A stretch of 17,866 nucleotides of DNA from Thermodesulfobacteriales bacterium (GTDB lineage Bacteria; Desulfobacterota_D; UBA1144; Nemesobacterales; UBA2774), in assembly GCA_004525335.1 (NCBI GenBank), contig SPCL01000033.1, forward strand, positions 1-17,866, given 5' to 3'. The translations under genes were made by a program, and so were the position numbers. Each line of letters starts with the position of its first letter. Within the stretch, counting starts at the first letter, position 1. The notes below the pieces were generated by a model, which ran no database searches, had not been told where the DNA came from, and was given only the letters and a program-made list of their open reading frames with translations. Below are positions 1 to 7,013 of the stretch, one piece after another.

Positions 1-357
1 AAACAATATAAACATCAGCACGGTTAGAATTCCTACTATAAATACAAAAATTGTATTGCTTATCATTTTGCCGGCATATATTAAGCTTCTATCGGTGGGG
101 GTGAGGAGCATGCCGATTATCGCATTTCCTTCTTTTTCTAAGGCAAAAGAACGGCTTAACCCTAAAATGCCTGCAAAAGTGAATGCTATCCATAACATGG
201 CGGGTGCCGCTAGGTTAAGAATTTCTACTGAAAATCCAAACGCAAAATTAAAAACCACAATTATTAGCAACGCAAAAAGTAGCATTGAGGTGAATAGCTC
301 TTTTGTTCTTAGCTCTGTAATTATATCCTTTTTTATTATTGCCCAAACTTTGTTCAT
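1..357 (-). CDS. ccmB: Haem exporter membrane subunit CcmB, N-terminal part (cut by window edge)
   Basis: Reverse translation from the ATG at 357 gives 119 residues that run off the left edge. The start (MNKVWAIIKKDIITELRTKE), a first hydrophobic helix (about residues 26-44), the LWIAFTFAGILGLSRSFALE stretch and a further helix at the end are the usual pattern of CcmB, the membrane subunit of the CcmAB haem exporter-type ABC complex of System I cytochrome c maturation in the inner membrane. About half of the normal length (near 220 residues) is present. The start is preceded by a weak GAGAG ribosome site. A hairpin terminator at 509-537 lies upstream, so ccmB is probably transcribed apart from ccmA (1215-1964). 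Family call is firm; separate transcription is inference. Confidence 0.88.
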   Translation of the reverse strand, partial: MNKVWAIIKKDIITELRTKELFTSMLLFALLIIVVFNFAFGFSVEILNLAAPAMLWIAFTFAGILGLSRSFALEKEGNAIIGMLLTPTDRSLIYAGKMISNTIFVFIVGILTVLMFILF

Positions 358-387
358 TTGCTCTCTGGAAATCTATTGTTTGCAAAT

Positions 388-396
388 ATTATAACA
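388..396 (-). promoter_or_regulatory. Candidate extended -10 promoter for ccmB
   Basis: On the minus strand TGTTATAAT (extended -10: TG, one base, perfect TATAAT) sits about 30 bases upstream of the ccmB ATG. No good -35 box is seen 17-18 bases further up, which is tolerated for extended -10 promoters. It fits the terminator at 509-537, which would otherwise leave ccmB without a promoter. Confidence 0.45.
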
Positions 397-508
397 GATA
401 AAACTAGATTCTATATTTTAATAGGGTACTTGTAAATATAACTGCATGATATCAATAGTTTAAGTAGGGTACCTAATGTAGTAAATAAAGCGGTTGAAAT
501 AAAAGAAT

Positions 509-537
509 GGGCGGCAAGTGTAGCGAACTTGCCGCCC
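509..537 (-). terminator. Hairpin terminator after the P460 cytochrome gene
   Basis: A perfect 11-bp GC-rich stem (509-519 with 527-537) closes a 7-nt loop. On the minus strand it is followed by a T-rich run (ATTCTTTTATTTC). It lies about 50 nt past the stop of the cytochrome gene at 587, where a rho-independent terminator for the dehydrogenase-ccmA-cytochrome unit would be expected. Confidence 0.75.
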
Positions 538-586
538 AAAGAGAAGGGAATACAAATAAAAAATTATAGGTTGTCTTTAGATTTCA

Positions 587-1105
587 TTATTTACTCTGCG
601 TCATAATGTCATAAATACCACCAGTTGATGCTGCATGACAACCGATGCACCCTTCAGGGCTTCCGGCCAAAGTAACGCTCATTTTTTTGCCGTTCATTTC
701 CATTTCCATTTTAGCTACTGTGCCGTCCGGCATATATTTAACCCAGAAGTAATCATCTTTACCGTCACCGGTTTTTTCCATTACCGTAATAGCCCCGAGT
801 TTTTTATCGGGCATATAGTTCTCTTTAATAATTATAGATCCCTTAGGCATCTCTTTAACACCTGCTTTAAGGGCATTTGCAGCTGTTTCATTAGTGTAAG
901 TTGTTAGAAAAGCCCCATGAGGATGTGTCCCTTTGTATAATTTGCCCTTACCAGGCCACAGTGCCCAGTTGTCCTGATATTTGGCATCCTGCATTGAGCC
1001 CCATAATGTTGCAGCTTGCTCAGATGCATCACCACTTATACTATTCCCTACATAAACAAACCCCACAGCAAGTACAATAACGCTTAAAAATAATAATTTT
1101 CTCAT
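587..1105 (-). CDS. Cytochrome P460 / cytochrome c'-beta family c-type haem protein
   Basis: 172 residues with an N-terminal signal or anchor helix (MRKLLFLSVIVLAVGFVYVG), so periplasmic or membrane-tethered. The single c-haem motif CIGCH is at residues 153-157, near the C-terminus as in the P460 family. The body carries typical family stretches: THPHGAFLTTYTN at about 60-72, IIIKENYMPD at 91-100 and DYFWVKYMPDG at 118-128. Members of this family bind one haem; true P460 enzymes oxidise hydroxylamine using a haem-lysine cross-link, while cytochromes c'-beta bind NO. Lys94 is a candidate for the cross-linking position, but I cannot align it here, so catalysis is unproven. A strong AGGAGG site precedes the ATG. 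The gene lies 109 nt behind ccmA, whose partner CcmB would help mature it. Its own promoter in that gap is possible but unclear. Confidence 0.85.
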   Translation of the reverse strand: MRKLLFLSVIVLAVGFVYVGNSISGDASEQAATLWGSMQDAKYQDNWALWPGKGKLYKGTHPHGAFLTTYTNETAANALKAGVKEMPKGSIIIKENYMPDKKLGAITVMEKTGDGKDDYFWVKYMPDGTVAKMEMEMNGKKMSVTLAGSPEGCIGCHAASTGGIYDIMTQSK

Positions 1106-1214
1106 ACTAAGCCTCCTAACCTATTTTCTTATAATATAAGATGCGGGAAATACGGATCCGTTTCAGAAAACTTCAAAATTTATATAAGAGTAGGGATAAA
1201 ACTAGAGGTGGATA

Positions 1215-1964
1215 TTAACTTTCTTCAACTTTGGATATATAGAGATTCTTAAAATTTGCAGGGTCTATTTGACTTGTAGGACTGTCAAAAATAATTTCCC
1301 CTTTGGCTAGGATGCCTACTGTGTCACTGAGATCAAGGCCTTCATCTATATTGTGAGTGGTCATGAGTATTGTACGGTTCTGATTCTTTAATTCTGACAA
1401 CATTTCTCCAAAAATTTGGGCTCCATGCTGGTCTAATCCCGTATACGGCTCATCTAAGAGCAGTATCTTAGGTTCGTGAACGATGGCTCTTGCCACTGTA
1501 AGGCGCTGTTTCATCCCTCTTGAGAACGTTCTGACTAAATCATGTGTGCGTGACTCAAGACCTACTTGTTTAATTACGAAACGCGCTCTATTGTCTACGT
1601 CTGTCAGCCCATATAATTCGCCAAAAAATTTGATATTCTCAAAGGCAGTTAAAGTCTCATATAGATAAGGGTCATGCGAGATAACACCTATTGCAGATCT
1701 AATATTATTCACTTCTTTTTTTGCATCGAAGCCAAATACCGACAAATCGCCGGAAGTTGGATCAGTTAGGGTTGCAAGTAGTTTGATTAACGTTGTTTTA
1801 CCAGCTCCGTTAGGGCCGAAAAGAGTGAAGAACTCGCCCCTTTTAACATGCAGGTCTACACCGCGGAGAGCGTCAAAGTTGCCGTAAGATTTTTTAAGAT
1901 CTTCGGCCTTAATATCATACATTTCTTTTTCTAATGAGTTAGTCATAAGAGAGACAGTCTCCAC
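1215..1964 (-). CDS. ccmA: ABC transporter ATPase, CcmA-type (haem exporter)
   Basis: 249 residues forming one ABC nucleotide-binding domain: Walker A GPNGAGKT at 50-57, signature FSRGMKQR at 147-154, Walker B ILLLDEP at 167-173, and a switch histidine in TTHNIDEG. The short length, the SRGMKQR signature and the presence of ccmB nearby support CcmA, the ATPase of System I cytochrome c maturation, where ATP hydrolysis releases holo-CcmE. Other small export ATPases look similar, so the neighbourhood carries part of the call. The GTG start overlaps the stop of the upstream dehydrogenase by one base (TAGTG), implying translational coupling; an ATG six codons in (1946) is an alternative start. A cytochrome gene and a terminator separate it from ccmB, whereas ccmA and ccmB are usually adjacent. 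Confidence 0.8.
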   Translation of the reverse strand: METVSLMTNSLEKEMYDIKAEDLKKSYGNFDALRGVDLHVKRGEFFTLFGPNGAGKTTLIKLLATLTDPTSGDLSVFGFDAKKEVNNIRSAIGVISHDPYLYETLTAFENIKFFGELYGLTDVDNRARFVIKQVGLESRTHDLVRTFSRGMKQRLTVARAIVHEPKILLLDEPYTGLDQHGAQIFGEMLSELKNQNRTILMTTHNIDEGLDLSDTVGILAKGEIIFDSPTSQIDPANFKNLYISKVEES

Positions 1965-3007
1965 TAAACTTTAACAACATACTTTAAAAGCTCATCAGTT
2001 CCACCTAATTGCGCTACCCATTCTCTTAACTCTTCAATTCCATCATCCATATTAACCGAGGGCTCATAACCCAGATCGGTGCGCGCTTTTTTTATGCTAT
2101 AGCTTCTGGTTCCCGAAAGAGCGGCAACAGCCATTTTTGTAAGTACTGGCGGTTTCTTGGATTTAATTAGTTTGAATATCACTTCCAAACTTGCAGCAAC
2201 TGCATATGCGAATTTATAAGGGATTGAAAACCCGGGAGTCCAATCTATTCCTGAGGCATTAAGCTGCTTTTTGAGAAAATCCATATACCGGATTTTAACT
2301 CCGTCGTTTATGAAATATATATTTCCCGGTGCTTTATTGTTTTCGGCCAGAAGCAAAAGTGAGTTGGCCAGGTTCTTCACATGGCAAGGGGTTACAAACC
2401 TCTCTCCGCTTCCCATGGGATAGAGTATCCCTTTTTTAGCCGCCATAGCTACTCGAGGCAAAATAACAGTGTCCCCTGCTCCCCATACGTTAGAGGGTCT
2501 GACAACTGTTGTCTCAAGTCCCTCATTGCCATTGTACTTTAGAACTAGCTTTTCTGCTTGTGTTTTAGAAGCGTTATAATGATCATTGTGTTTTTCTGTA
2601 TAAGGATAAGTTTCATCTATATCGATAAGTTTGTGAATATTCCAAAAATCAGATTTCCACACCACAGTCGACGAGCTCATATATACAAATCTTTTTATAC
2701 CATGGGTTATTGAAGATTCCAGAAGCTCTTTAGCTGCGAGAACATTGTACTTATAGAAGGTGTCGGCTTCACCCCAGTCCGTAACCAGAGCAGCAAGGTG
2801 AAAGACTACATCTCCTGTTGCCACAAGATTTCTCAATGCTTCAAGATCACCTAAATCCCCATAGAAGAGCTCCACTCCAAGTTCCTTTAGGCGGGAGATA
2901 TTGCTTGTCTTTCTGACAAGACACCTTACCTCAAAGCCCTTGTCAACAAGAGCTTCTACAAGTTTGCCTCCGATAAATCCTGTGCCGCCTGTAACGATAG
3001 CTTTCAT
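1964..3007 (-). CDS. NAD(P)-dependent epimerase/dehydratase, 3-beta-HSD-like SDR
   Basis: 347-residue extended short-chain dehydrogenase. The N-terminal Rossmann motif TGGTGFIG is at 6-13, an SSS stretch at 111-113, and the catalytic pair Tyr144/Lys148 lies in YNASK. RPSNVWGAGD (168-177) is a substrate-side motif of the sterol/3-beta-hydroxysteroid dehydrogenase branch (as in sterol-4-carboxylate dehydrogenase, OleD and related lipid enzymes). A hydrophobic segment near residues 264-281 could touch the membrane, as in that branch. The substrate cannot be named: no sterol, hopanoid or olefin genes are nearby. It is the first gene of a unit with ccmA, overlapping it by one base, and has a good promoter at 3053-3082. 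The role next to cytochrome maturation genes is unclear. Confidence 0.75.
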   Translation of the reverse strand: MKAIVTGGTGFIGGKLVEALVDKGFEVRCLVRKTSNISRLKELGVELFYGDLGDLEALRNLVATGDVVFHLAALVTDWGEADTFYKYNVLAAKELLESSITHGIKRFVYMSSSTVVWKSDFWNIHKLIDIDETYPYTEKHNDHYNASKTQAEKLVLKYNGNEGLETTVVRPSNVWGAGDTVILPRVAMAAKKGILYPMGSGERFVTPCHVKNLANSLLLLAENNKAPGNIYFINDGVKIRYMDFLKKQLNASGIDWTPGFSIPYKFAYAVAASLEVIFKLIKSKKPPVLTKMAVAALSGTRSYSIKKARTDLGYEPSVNMDDGIEELREWVAQLGGTDELLKYVVKV

Positions 3008-3052
3008 ACTTAGAGTGTCCTGTTTTATCCGAGTGCCGATTTGATTCCTACT

Positions 3053-3082
3053 AATATACTCTTAAAGAGGGAATATCGTCAA
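3053..3082 (-). promoter_or_regulatory. Sigma-70 type promoter for the dehydrogenase-ccmA-cytochrome unit
   Basis: Minus strand: TTGACG (3082-3077), 18-nt spacer, TATATT (3058-3053), ending 45 nt before the ATG at 3007. Each box has one mismatch to the consensus. Confidence 0.65.
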
Positions 3083-3145
3083 AGGTATATGTCTTTTTTA
3101 GCGGGTTACTTTGAGGTTCGCTCTGAATTATAGAACGAAAGAAAA

Positions 3146-3184
3146 AGCCCCGTTGTTGCATAATTGCTATACAAAAACGGGGCT
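3146..3184 (-). terminator. Hairpin terminator behind the small frame at 3210-3401
   Basis: AGCCCCGTT at 3146-3154 pairs perfectly with AACGGGGCT at 3176-3184, and after one mismatch three further pairs form. On the minus strand the stem runs into TTTTTCTTTC, a classic rho-independent tail. On the plus strand no T run follows. It starts 25 nt after the stop codon at 3210-3212 and therefore implies a minus-strand transcript entering from 3210-3600. Confidence 0.75.
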
Positions 3185-3209
3185 AGGAGGATGGATGGTA
3201 CAATAGTTC

Positions 3210-3401
3210 TTAGTTGCTATTTATAAGCCAGTTTTCCATCCACTGTTTTGTTTTCTCCGCCTGCTCTTTGGTGGAAGTGGTGGAAATCTCTTTGTCGTCC
3301 AAATAAATTCCCCAGTAAGTTATAGGTATATTTGAATTCTCAAAATTTGAGCTTATCGTATAAGGTTCAATTGTAATTGTAATATTTAGCTGCCCCCTGT
3401 A
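3210..3401 (-). CDS. Possible small protein or 3' remnant of a gene, no ATG seen
   Basis: The minus strand is open from just after a stop at 3402-3404 to TAA at 3210-3212, giving 63 codons. The translation has the composition of a real soluble protein, for example ITYWGIYLDDKEISTTSTKE followed by an amphipathic KQWMENWL end, and does not match a family I know. No ATG, GTG or usable TTG lies near its beginning. A purine-rich AGGGGG stands about nine bases before an ATT codon near 3386, so an ATT start, or loss of the 5' part by frameshift or deletion, are the options. The strong terminator directly behind it argues that the region is or was a gene. Low certainty that it is expressed. Confidence 0.4.
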   Translation of the reverse strand, partial: YRGQLNITITIEPYTISSNFENSNIPITYWGIYLDDKEISTTSTKEQAEKTKQWMENWLINSN

Positions 3402-3552
3402 TTACTTGTTTCTAACTTTATAATTTAAAAATATGCATGAAAAGAAGTTTTTCAAGTGTGTGATAAATCAGAAAATATCTGTTTCTAAATATTAGGTAAT
3501 TGAGCAGGTTTCTAATTTGTTCAAAGTTAAGAATAAAAGAATTCAAATAACA

Positions 3553-3581
3553 TTGACAAGGCCTAGTATATAAGAGAAAAT
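3553..3581 (+). promoter_or_regulatory. Candidate promoter for the arginine decarboxylase gene
   Basis: A perfect TTGACA (3553-3558) is followed after 17 nt by GAAAAT (3576-3581), a 4/6 match to TATAAT. The start codon is 28 nt further on. The -35 is convincing, the -10 is weak. An almost equal layout stands before ndk. Confidence 0.4.
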
Positions 3582-3609
3582 CATTCAGCTTAATAACGGA
3601 GGAATACAA

Positions 3610-4161
3610 TTGATAATACCTAAAACCGCTTTCATAACTAAAGGTGTAGGAAGACATAAAGAAAAGCTAACAAGCTTTGAAATGGCACTTAGAGATGCCA
3701 AAATAGCAGAATATAATTTGGTAAAAGTATCAAGCATCTTTCCCCCGGACTGTAAACTAGTGCAGCGGGCTATGGGCCTTAAGAATTTATTCCCGGGTCA
3801 AATACTTCACGTAGTGTTGAGTGAGAATGCGACCAATGAGCCTTTCCGTCTTTTGGCAGCTACAGCAGGCGTTGCTATTCCCAAGAATTCCTCCAGACAT
3901 GGATATATCTCTGAGCATCATAGTTTCGGACAAAAAGAGAAAGTGGCCGGCGAGTATGCAGAAGACCTTGCTGCATATATGTTAGCTACTACATTGGGTG
4001 TTACTTTTGACCCCGATAAAAGTTATGACGAGCAAAAGGATATTTGGAAGATTAGTGATCATATCGTAAAAACAATAAACGTCACTCAAACTGCGGTAGG
4101 AAACAAGAATGGGTTGTGGACTACAGTGGTAGCAGCAGTGGTATTTGCCACATACCGCTGA
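3610..4161 (+). CDS. pdaD: Pyruvoyl-dependent arginine decarboxylase (PvlArgDC)
   Basis: 183 residues of the pyruvoyl-dependent arginine decarboxylase family, which turns arginine into agmatine, the first step of one polyamine route. The proenzyme cleaves itself at a Ser-Ser bond to give a beta and an alpha chain, the new N-terminal serine becoming the pyruvoyl group; here the site is Ser41-Ser42 in VSSIFPPDC. Other family stretches are GVGRHKEKLTSFEMAL (12-27) and YISEHHSFGQ, which holds a glutamate likely to be the catalytic acid. The length is typical. The start is TTG at 3610, set by a perfect GGAGG seven bases upstream; there is no competing ATG. The gene stands alone, convergent with rfbB 39 nt downstream. 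No agmatinase or agmatine deiminase is in the window. The family is common in archaea and patchy in bacteria. Confidence 0.92.
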   Translation: MIIPKTAFITKGVGRHKEKLTSFEMALRDAKIAEYNLVKVSSIFPPDCKLVQRAMGLKNLFPGQILHVVLSENATNEPFRLLAATAGVAIPKNSSRHGYISEHHSFGQKEKVAGEYAEDLAAYMLATTLGVTFDPDKSYDEQKDIWKISDHIVKTINVTQTAVGNKNGLWTTVVAAVVFATYR

Positions 4162-4200
4162 GGGTATTACTAAATACGCAGACTTAAGAAAGGCTTTTAA

Positions 4201-5253
4201 TTAGCCGTAGTGCTGTTTTATCCAATTAAGATACTCTCCACTCTGGACGCTATTGACCCACTGCTCGTTGGCTAAATACCATTTAATGGTTTTAAGCAGT
4301 CCGGTTTCAAATGATTCAAGAGGCATCCACCCAAGTTGAGATGTGATTTTGTTTGAGTCAATTGCGTAGCGTCTATCATGACCGGGGCGGTCTGTTACAA
4401 ACGAAATAAGACTTCTTCTCTTCTCTCTATTGGGTCTCTTACCTATAATGACGTCGAGGTAATCACAGATCATTTCGACAACTTTAGTGTTTTCCATTTC
4501 ACTCTTGCCGCCAATGTTATACGTCTCGCCAATTCTTCCTTTTTTCATAATTGTCCAAATTGCCGTGCAGTGATCCCTGACATAAAGCCAGTCCCTCACA
4601 TTAAGACCGTCGCCATAAACAGGCAGTGCTCTATCCTGAATTGCATTTAGTATCATAAGGGGAATGAGTTTTTCAGGAAACTGAAATGGACCGTAATTAT
4701 TAGAACAGTTTGAAATCGTTACGGGAAGATCATAAGTTTTATAATAAGATCTTACCAAGTGATCAGAAGACGCTTTTGACGCGGAATATGGGCTGTTGGG
4801 TTTATATGAAGTCTCCTCTGTAAAGTACTCTTCTTTATCCAAACTGCCGAAGACCTCATCAGTGCTTATATGATGAAACAAACGGATTCGCCCTCCCCTT
4901 TGTCTTGAGAGTTCAAGAAGGTTATATGTTCCTATGATATTAGTTCTTATAAATTCATCAGGACTTGCGATTGAACGGTCAACATGGGATTCGGCAGCAA
5001 AGTGGCATATTCCATCAATCTCGTATTTATCAAAAATAACAGAAAGACGATCTTTATCTACGATATCGGCTTTAACAAAGACATATCTATCGCTATAATT
5101 CGCTTCTATATCTGACAAGCTTTCAGGATTACCGGCGTAGGTGAGCTTATCTACATTTATCACTCTTCCCTCAAAGTTTGATTCTTCCAAAAGATACCGG
5201 ATGAAATTAACTCCTATAAACCCAGCCCCACCGCTTACTAGTAGATTTTTCAT
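4201..5253 (-). CDS. rfbB: dTDP-glucose 4,6-dehydratase
   Basis: 350-residue extended SDR, full length. GGAGFIG at 8-14 binds NAD; the catalytic set Thr131-Asp132-Glu133 and YSASK (Tyr156, Lys160) is intact; NNYGPFQFPEKLIP follows near 185-199 and GDGLNVRDW lies in the sugar-nucleotide site. It makes dTDP-4-keto-6-deoxyglucose, the branch point to dTDP-rhamnose and other deoxysugars in the cytoplasm. The usual partners rfbA, rfbC and rfbD are absent nearby; only a nine-codon trace of rfbA (5257-5283) and a truncated rfbD (11145-11279) are seen. The start ATG has a poor ribosome site of its own and lies 3 nt behind the stop of that trace, so translation may be coupled to it. rmlB is the alternative name. 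Confidence 0.95.
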   Translation of the reverse strand: MKNLLVSGGAGFIGVNFIRYLLEESNFEGRVINVDKLTYAGNPESLSDIEANYSDRYVFVKADIVDKDRLSVIFDKYEIDGICHFAAESHVDRSIASPDEFIRTNIIGTYNLLELSRQRGGRIRLFHHISTDEVFGSLDKEEYFTEETSYKPNSPYSASKASSDHLVRSYYKTYDLPVTISNCSNNYGPFQFPEKLIPLMILNAIQDRALPVYGDGLNVRDWLYVRDHCTAIWTIMKKGRIGETYNIGGKSEMENTKVVEMICDYLDVIIGKRPNREKRRSLISFVTDRPGHDRRYAIDSNKITSQLGWMPLESFETGLLKTIKWYLANEQWVNSVQSGEYLNWIKQHYG

Positions 5254-5256
5254 TTC

Positions 5257-5283
5257 TTATACACCGGCAATAATTCCTTTCAT
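5257..5283 (-). pseudogene. rfbA: Nine-codon remnant of the rfbA start, now a leader in front of rfbB
   Basis: The minus strand reads ATG at 5283 and codes MKGIIAGV, then TAA at 5259-5257. Glucose-1-phosphate thymidylyltransferase (RfbA) typically begins MKGIILAGGSGTRL, so the match is six residues plus a one-codon gap, in the position where rfbA sits in many rfbA-rfbB operons. It keeps an AAAGGA ribosome site 8 nt upstream. The stop is three bases before the rfbB ATG. I read this as the scar of an internal rfbA deletion whose start signals now deliver ribosomes to rfbB. Chance similarity over eight residues is possible, so this is inference. Confidence 0.5.
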
Positions 5284-5352
5284 ATATTAATCCTTTTTAA
5301 TAGTTCTAAAGACAATTCTAACGGTTTTTATTGATAGTGTAAGTAGTAATTG

Positions 5353-7008
5353 TTAGTGTTTCAGCATTTCTTGAGCAGTATCTAATGTTTTTTGAGTGAT
5401 ATTAAAACCGCCTATCATTCTGGCAAGCTCAACGACTCTCTCATTTTCATCTAAATTCTTTATAGTAACTTGTGTCTTATTATCATTATGTGTTTTTGAA
5501 ACACTAAGGTGTGAGTCGGCAAATTTTGCCACTTGTGGAAGATGCGTAATACAAATAACCTGATATGAGCGGGACAGATTTCTAATTTTTTGCCCTACTG
5601 CTTCTGCTATTGCTCCTCCAACACCGGAGTCAGCTTCATCAAAAATTATTACGGATCCACCCTCCACTCTTGCTATAACTTCTTTAAGTACAAGCATGAT
5701 ACGTGACAACTCCCCACCTGATGCTACTCTATTTAGTGGTTTGGGGTCCTCACCCGGGTTTGCTGAAAACAAAAAAGATACCGCGTCTATGCCGCTTGAG
5801 GATATAACCTTATCATTAAACTGTATATGGAACTTGCCCCCCTTAATACCTACTTCTTTTAATTCTTGTTCTAACATTTCACTTAACTTTTTTGATGATT
5901 GTTTTCTTGTTTTAGATAGTGTTCTTGCTAACTGCAATAATTCACCCATTAATTTTTCAGATTCTTCGGATAGCGACCTAACACGTTCATCAAAATTCTC
6001 TATATTACTTACTTCATGTTCTATTTCATCTCGTTTCTGAATTATCTGCTCTATCGTATCTCCATATTTTCTTTTAAGACTATTAATCAAATGAATCCTG
6101 TCTTCAATGACTTCAAGTGTTTGAGAATCTGATGAAAGCTCTGTTGTATAATCTCTTATTGAAAAAGCAGCTTCTTCTAATTGCAGCATCCCCTTTTCTA
6201 TTGATTCTGCGACTTCATTTAGTTTAGGATCAATTCTTGCAATTTCTTTAAAATCATTAGAAAGTTTTTGCAATGTTCCTAAAACAGAGTTTTCCTTTTC
6301 GTAGAGTTCTTCATATGCACTGCTTGCAGAGGACTCCAGTCGTTCCGCATTAACAAGTTTTAGTTTCTCTTCTCCAAGTCTTTCATCCTCTCCAATTGTA
6401 AGCGCAGCATTCACAATCTCATTTAACTGAAATTTCAGATAGTCTTCTTTTTCTACCTTGTCCTTCTTGGATTGCTCGAGATCATCAAGCTCTTTTTTAA
6501 TTGATGAATAGTATTGATATATATCTCTTAAATGGGATGCTTCATCCCCGGTCTTTCCAAAATCATCTACAATTTTTAAATGGTTTTCTTCTCTTAAGAG
6601 GCTTTGATGCTCATGCTGGCTGAATATATCCACAAGTCCTTGTGTGATTGTGGATAGAAGAGTTAAGGTTGAAAGGCTGCCGTTAATAAAAACACGGCTT
6701 CTTGAATTTCTATAAATAATTCTTTTTATCAGAAGTTCACCAGACTTAATATCAAAGCCTGACGTAACAAGTCTCTCTTTGATTGTTTCATCTTTTGAAA
6801 TATCAAAAAGGGCCTCGATGTGAGCTTCTTCTTTTCCGGTCTTTATATTTTCCGCAGGTGCTTTATCGCCTAAGATAATATTTATAGCGTCAACTATTAC
6901 AGATTTCCCTGCGCCTGTCTCTCCGGTAATAATGTTTAAACCGGAACTGAGGCCTACGGATAGGTCTTCAATAATGGTAAAGTTTTTTAAGGTAAGTCCT
7001 AAAAGCAC
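5353..7008 (-). CDS. recN: DNA repair ATPase RecN
   Basis: 551 residues, the usual RecN length. The SMC-like head halves flank a long coiled coil: Walker A GETGAGKS at 29-36, heptad-rich coil from about 150 to 370 with the central turn, the ABC signature in ASGGELSR, Walker B IIFDEADSGVGG around 454-465, and a downstream CITHLPQVA switch region. RecN acts in recombinational repair of double-strand breaks, gathering or bridging DNA. The start is GTG at 7008 (GTG CTT TTA GGA), five bases behind the stop of the sigma factor gene, so the two are translationally coupled in the order proA, sigma, recN. No LexA box is evident in the part read. No oddities in the domains. Confidence 0.96.
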   Translation of the reverse strand: MLLGLTLKNFTIIEDLSVGLSSGLNIITGETGAGKSVIVDAINIILGDKAPAENIKTGKEEAHIEALFDISKDETIKERLVTSGFDIKSGELLIKRIIYRNSRSRVFINGSLSTLTLLSTITQGLVDIFSQHEHQSLLREENHLKIVDDFGKTGDEASHLRDIYQYYSSIKKELDDLEQSKKDKVEKEDYLKFQLNEIVNAALTIGEDERLGEEKLKLVNAERLESSASSAYEELYEKENSVLGTLQKLSNDFKEIARIDPKLNEVAESIEKGMLQLEEAAFSIRDYTTELSSDSQTLEVIEDRIHLINSLKRKYGDTIEQIIQKRDEIEHEVSNIENFDERVRSLSEESEKLMGELLQLARTLSKTRKQSSKKLSEMLEQELKEVGIKGGKFHIQFNDKVISSSGIDAVSFLFSANPGEDPKPLNRVASGGELSRIMLVLKEVIARVEGGSVIIFDEADSGVGGAIAEAVGQKIRNLSRSYQVICITHLPQVAKFADSHLSVSKTHNDNKTQVTIKNLDENERVVELARMIGGFNITQKTLDTAQEMLKH

Positions 7009-7013
7009 TAGCC

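Noticed and set aside
56..394. A 112-codon plus-strand frame at the left edge
   Set aside because: It is the antisense shadow of ccmB, whose minus-strand translation gives a clear family match.
3567..3574. An archaeal-style TATA box (TATATAAG) before the arginine decarboxylase
   Set aside because: Everything else in the window is bacterial, and TTGACA is close by; the match is expected in AT-rich DNA.
3418..3657. A 79-codon minus-strand frame
   Set aside because: It overlaps the start of the arginine decarboxylase, is rich in Tyr, Phe and Leu from AT-rich DNA, lacks a ribosome site and resembles no family.
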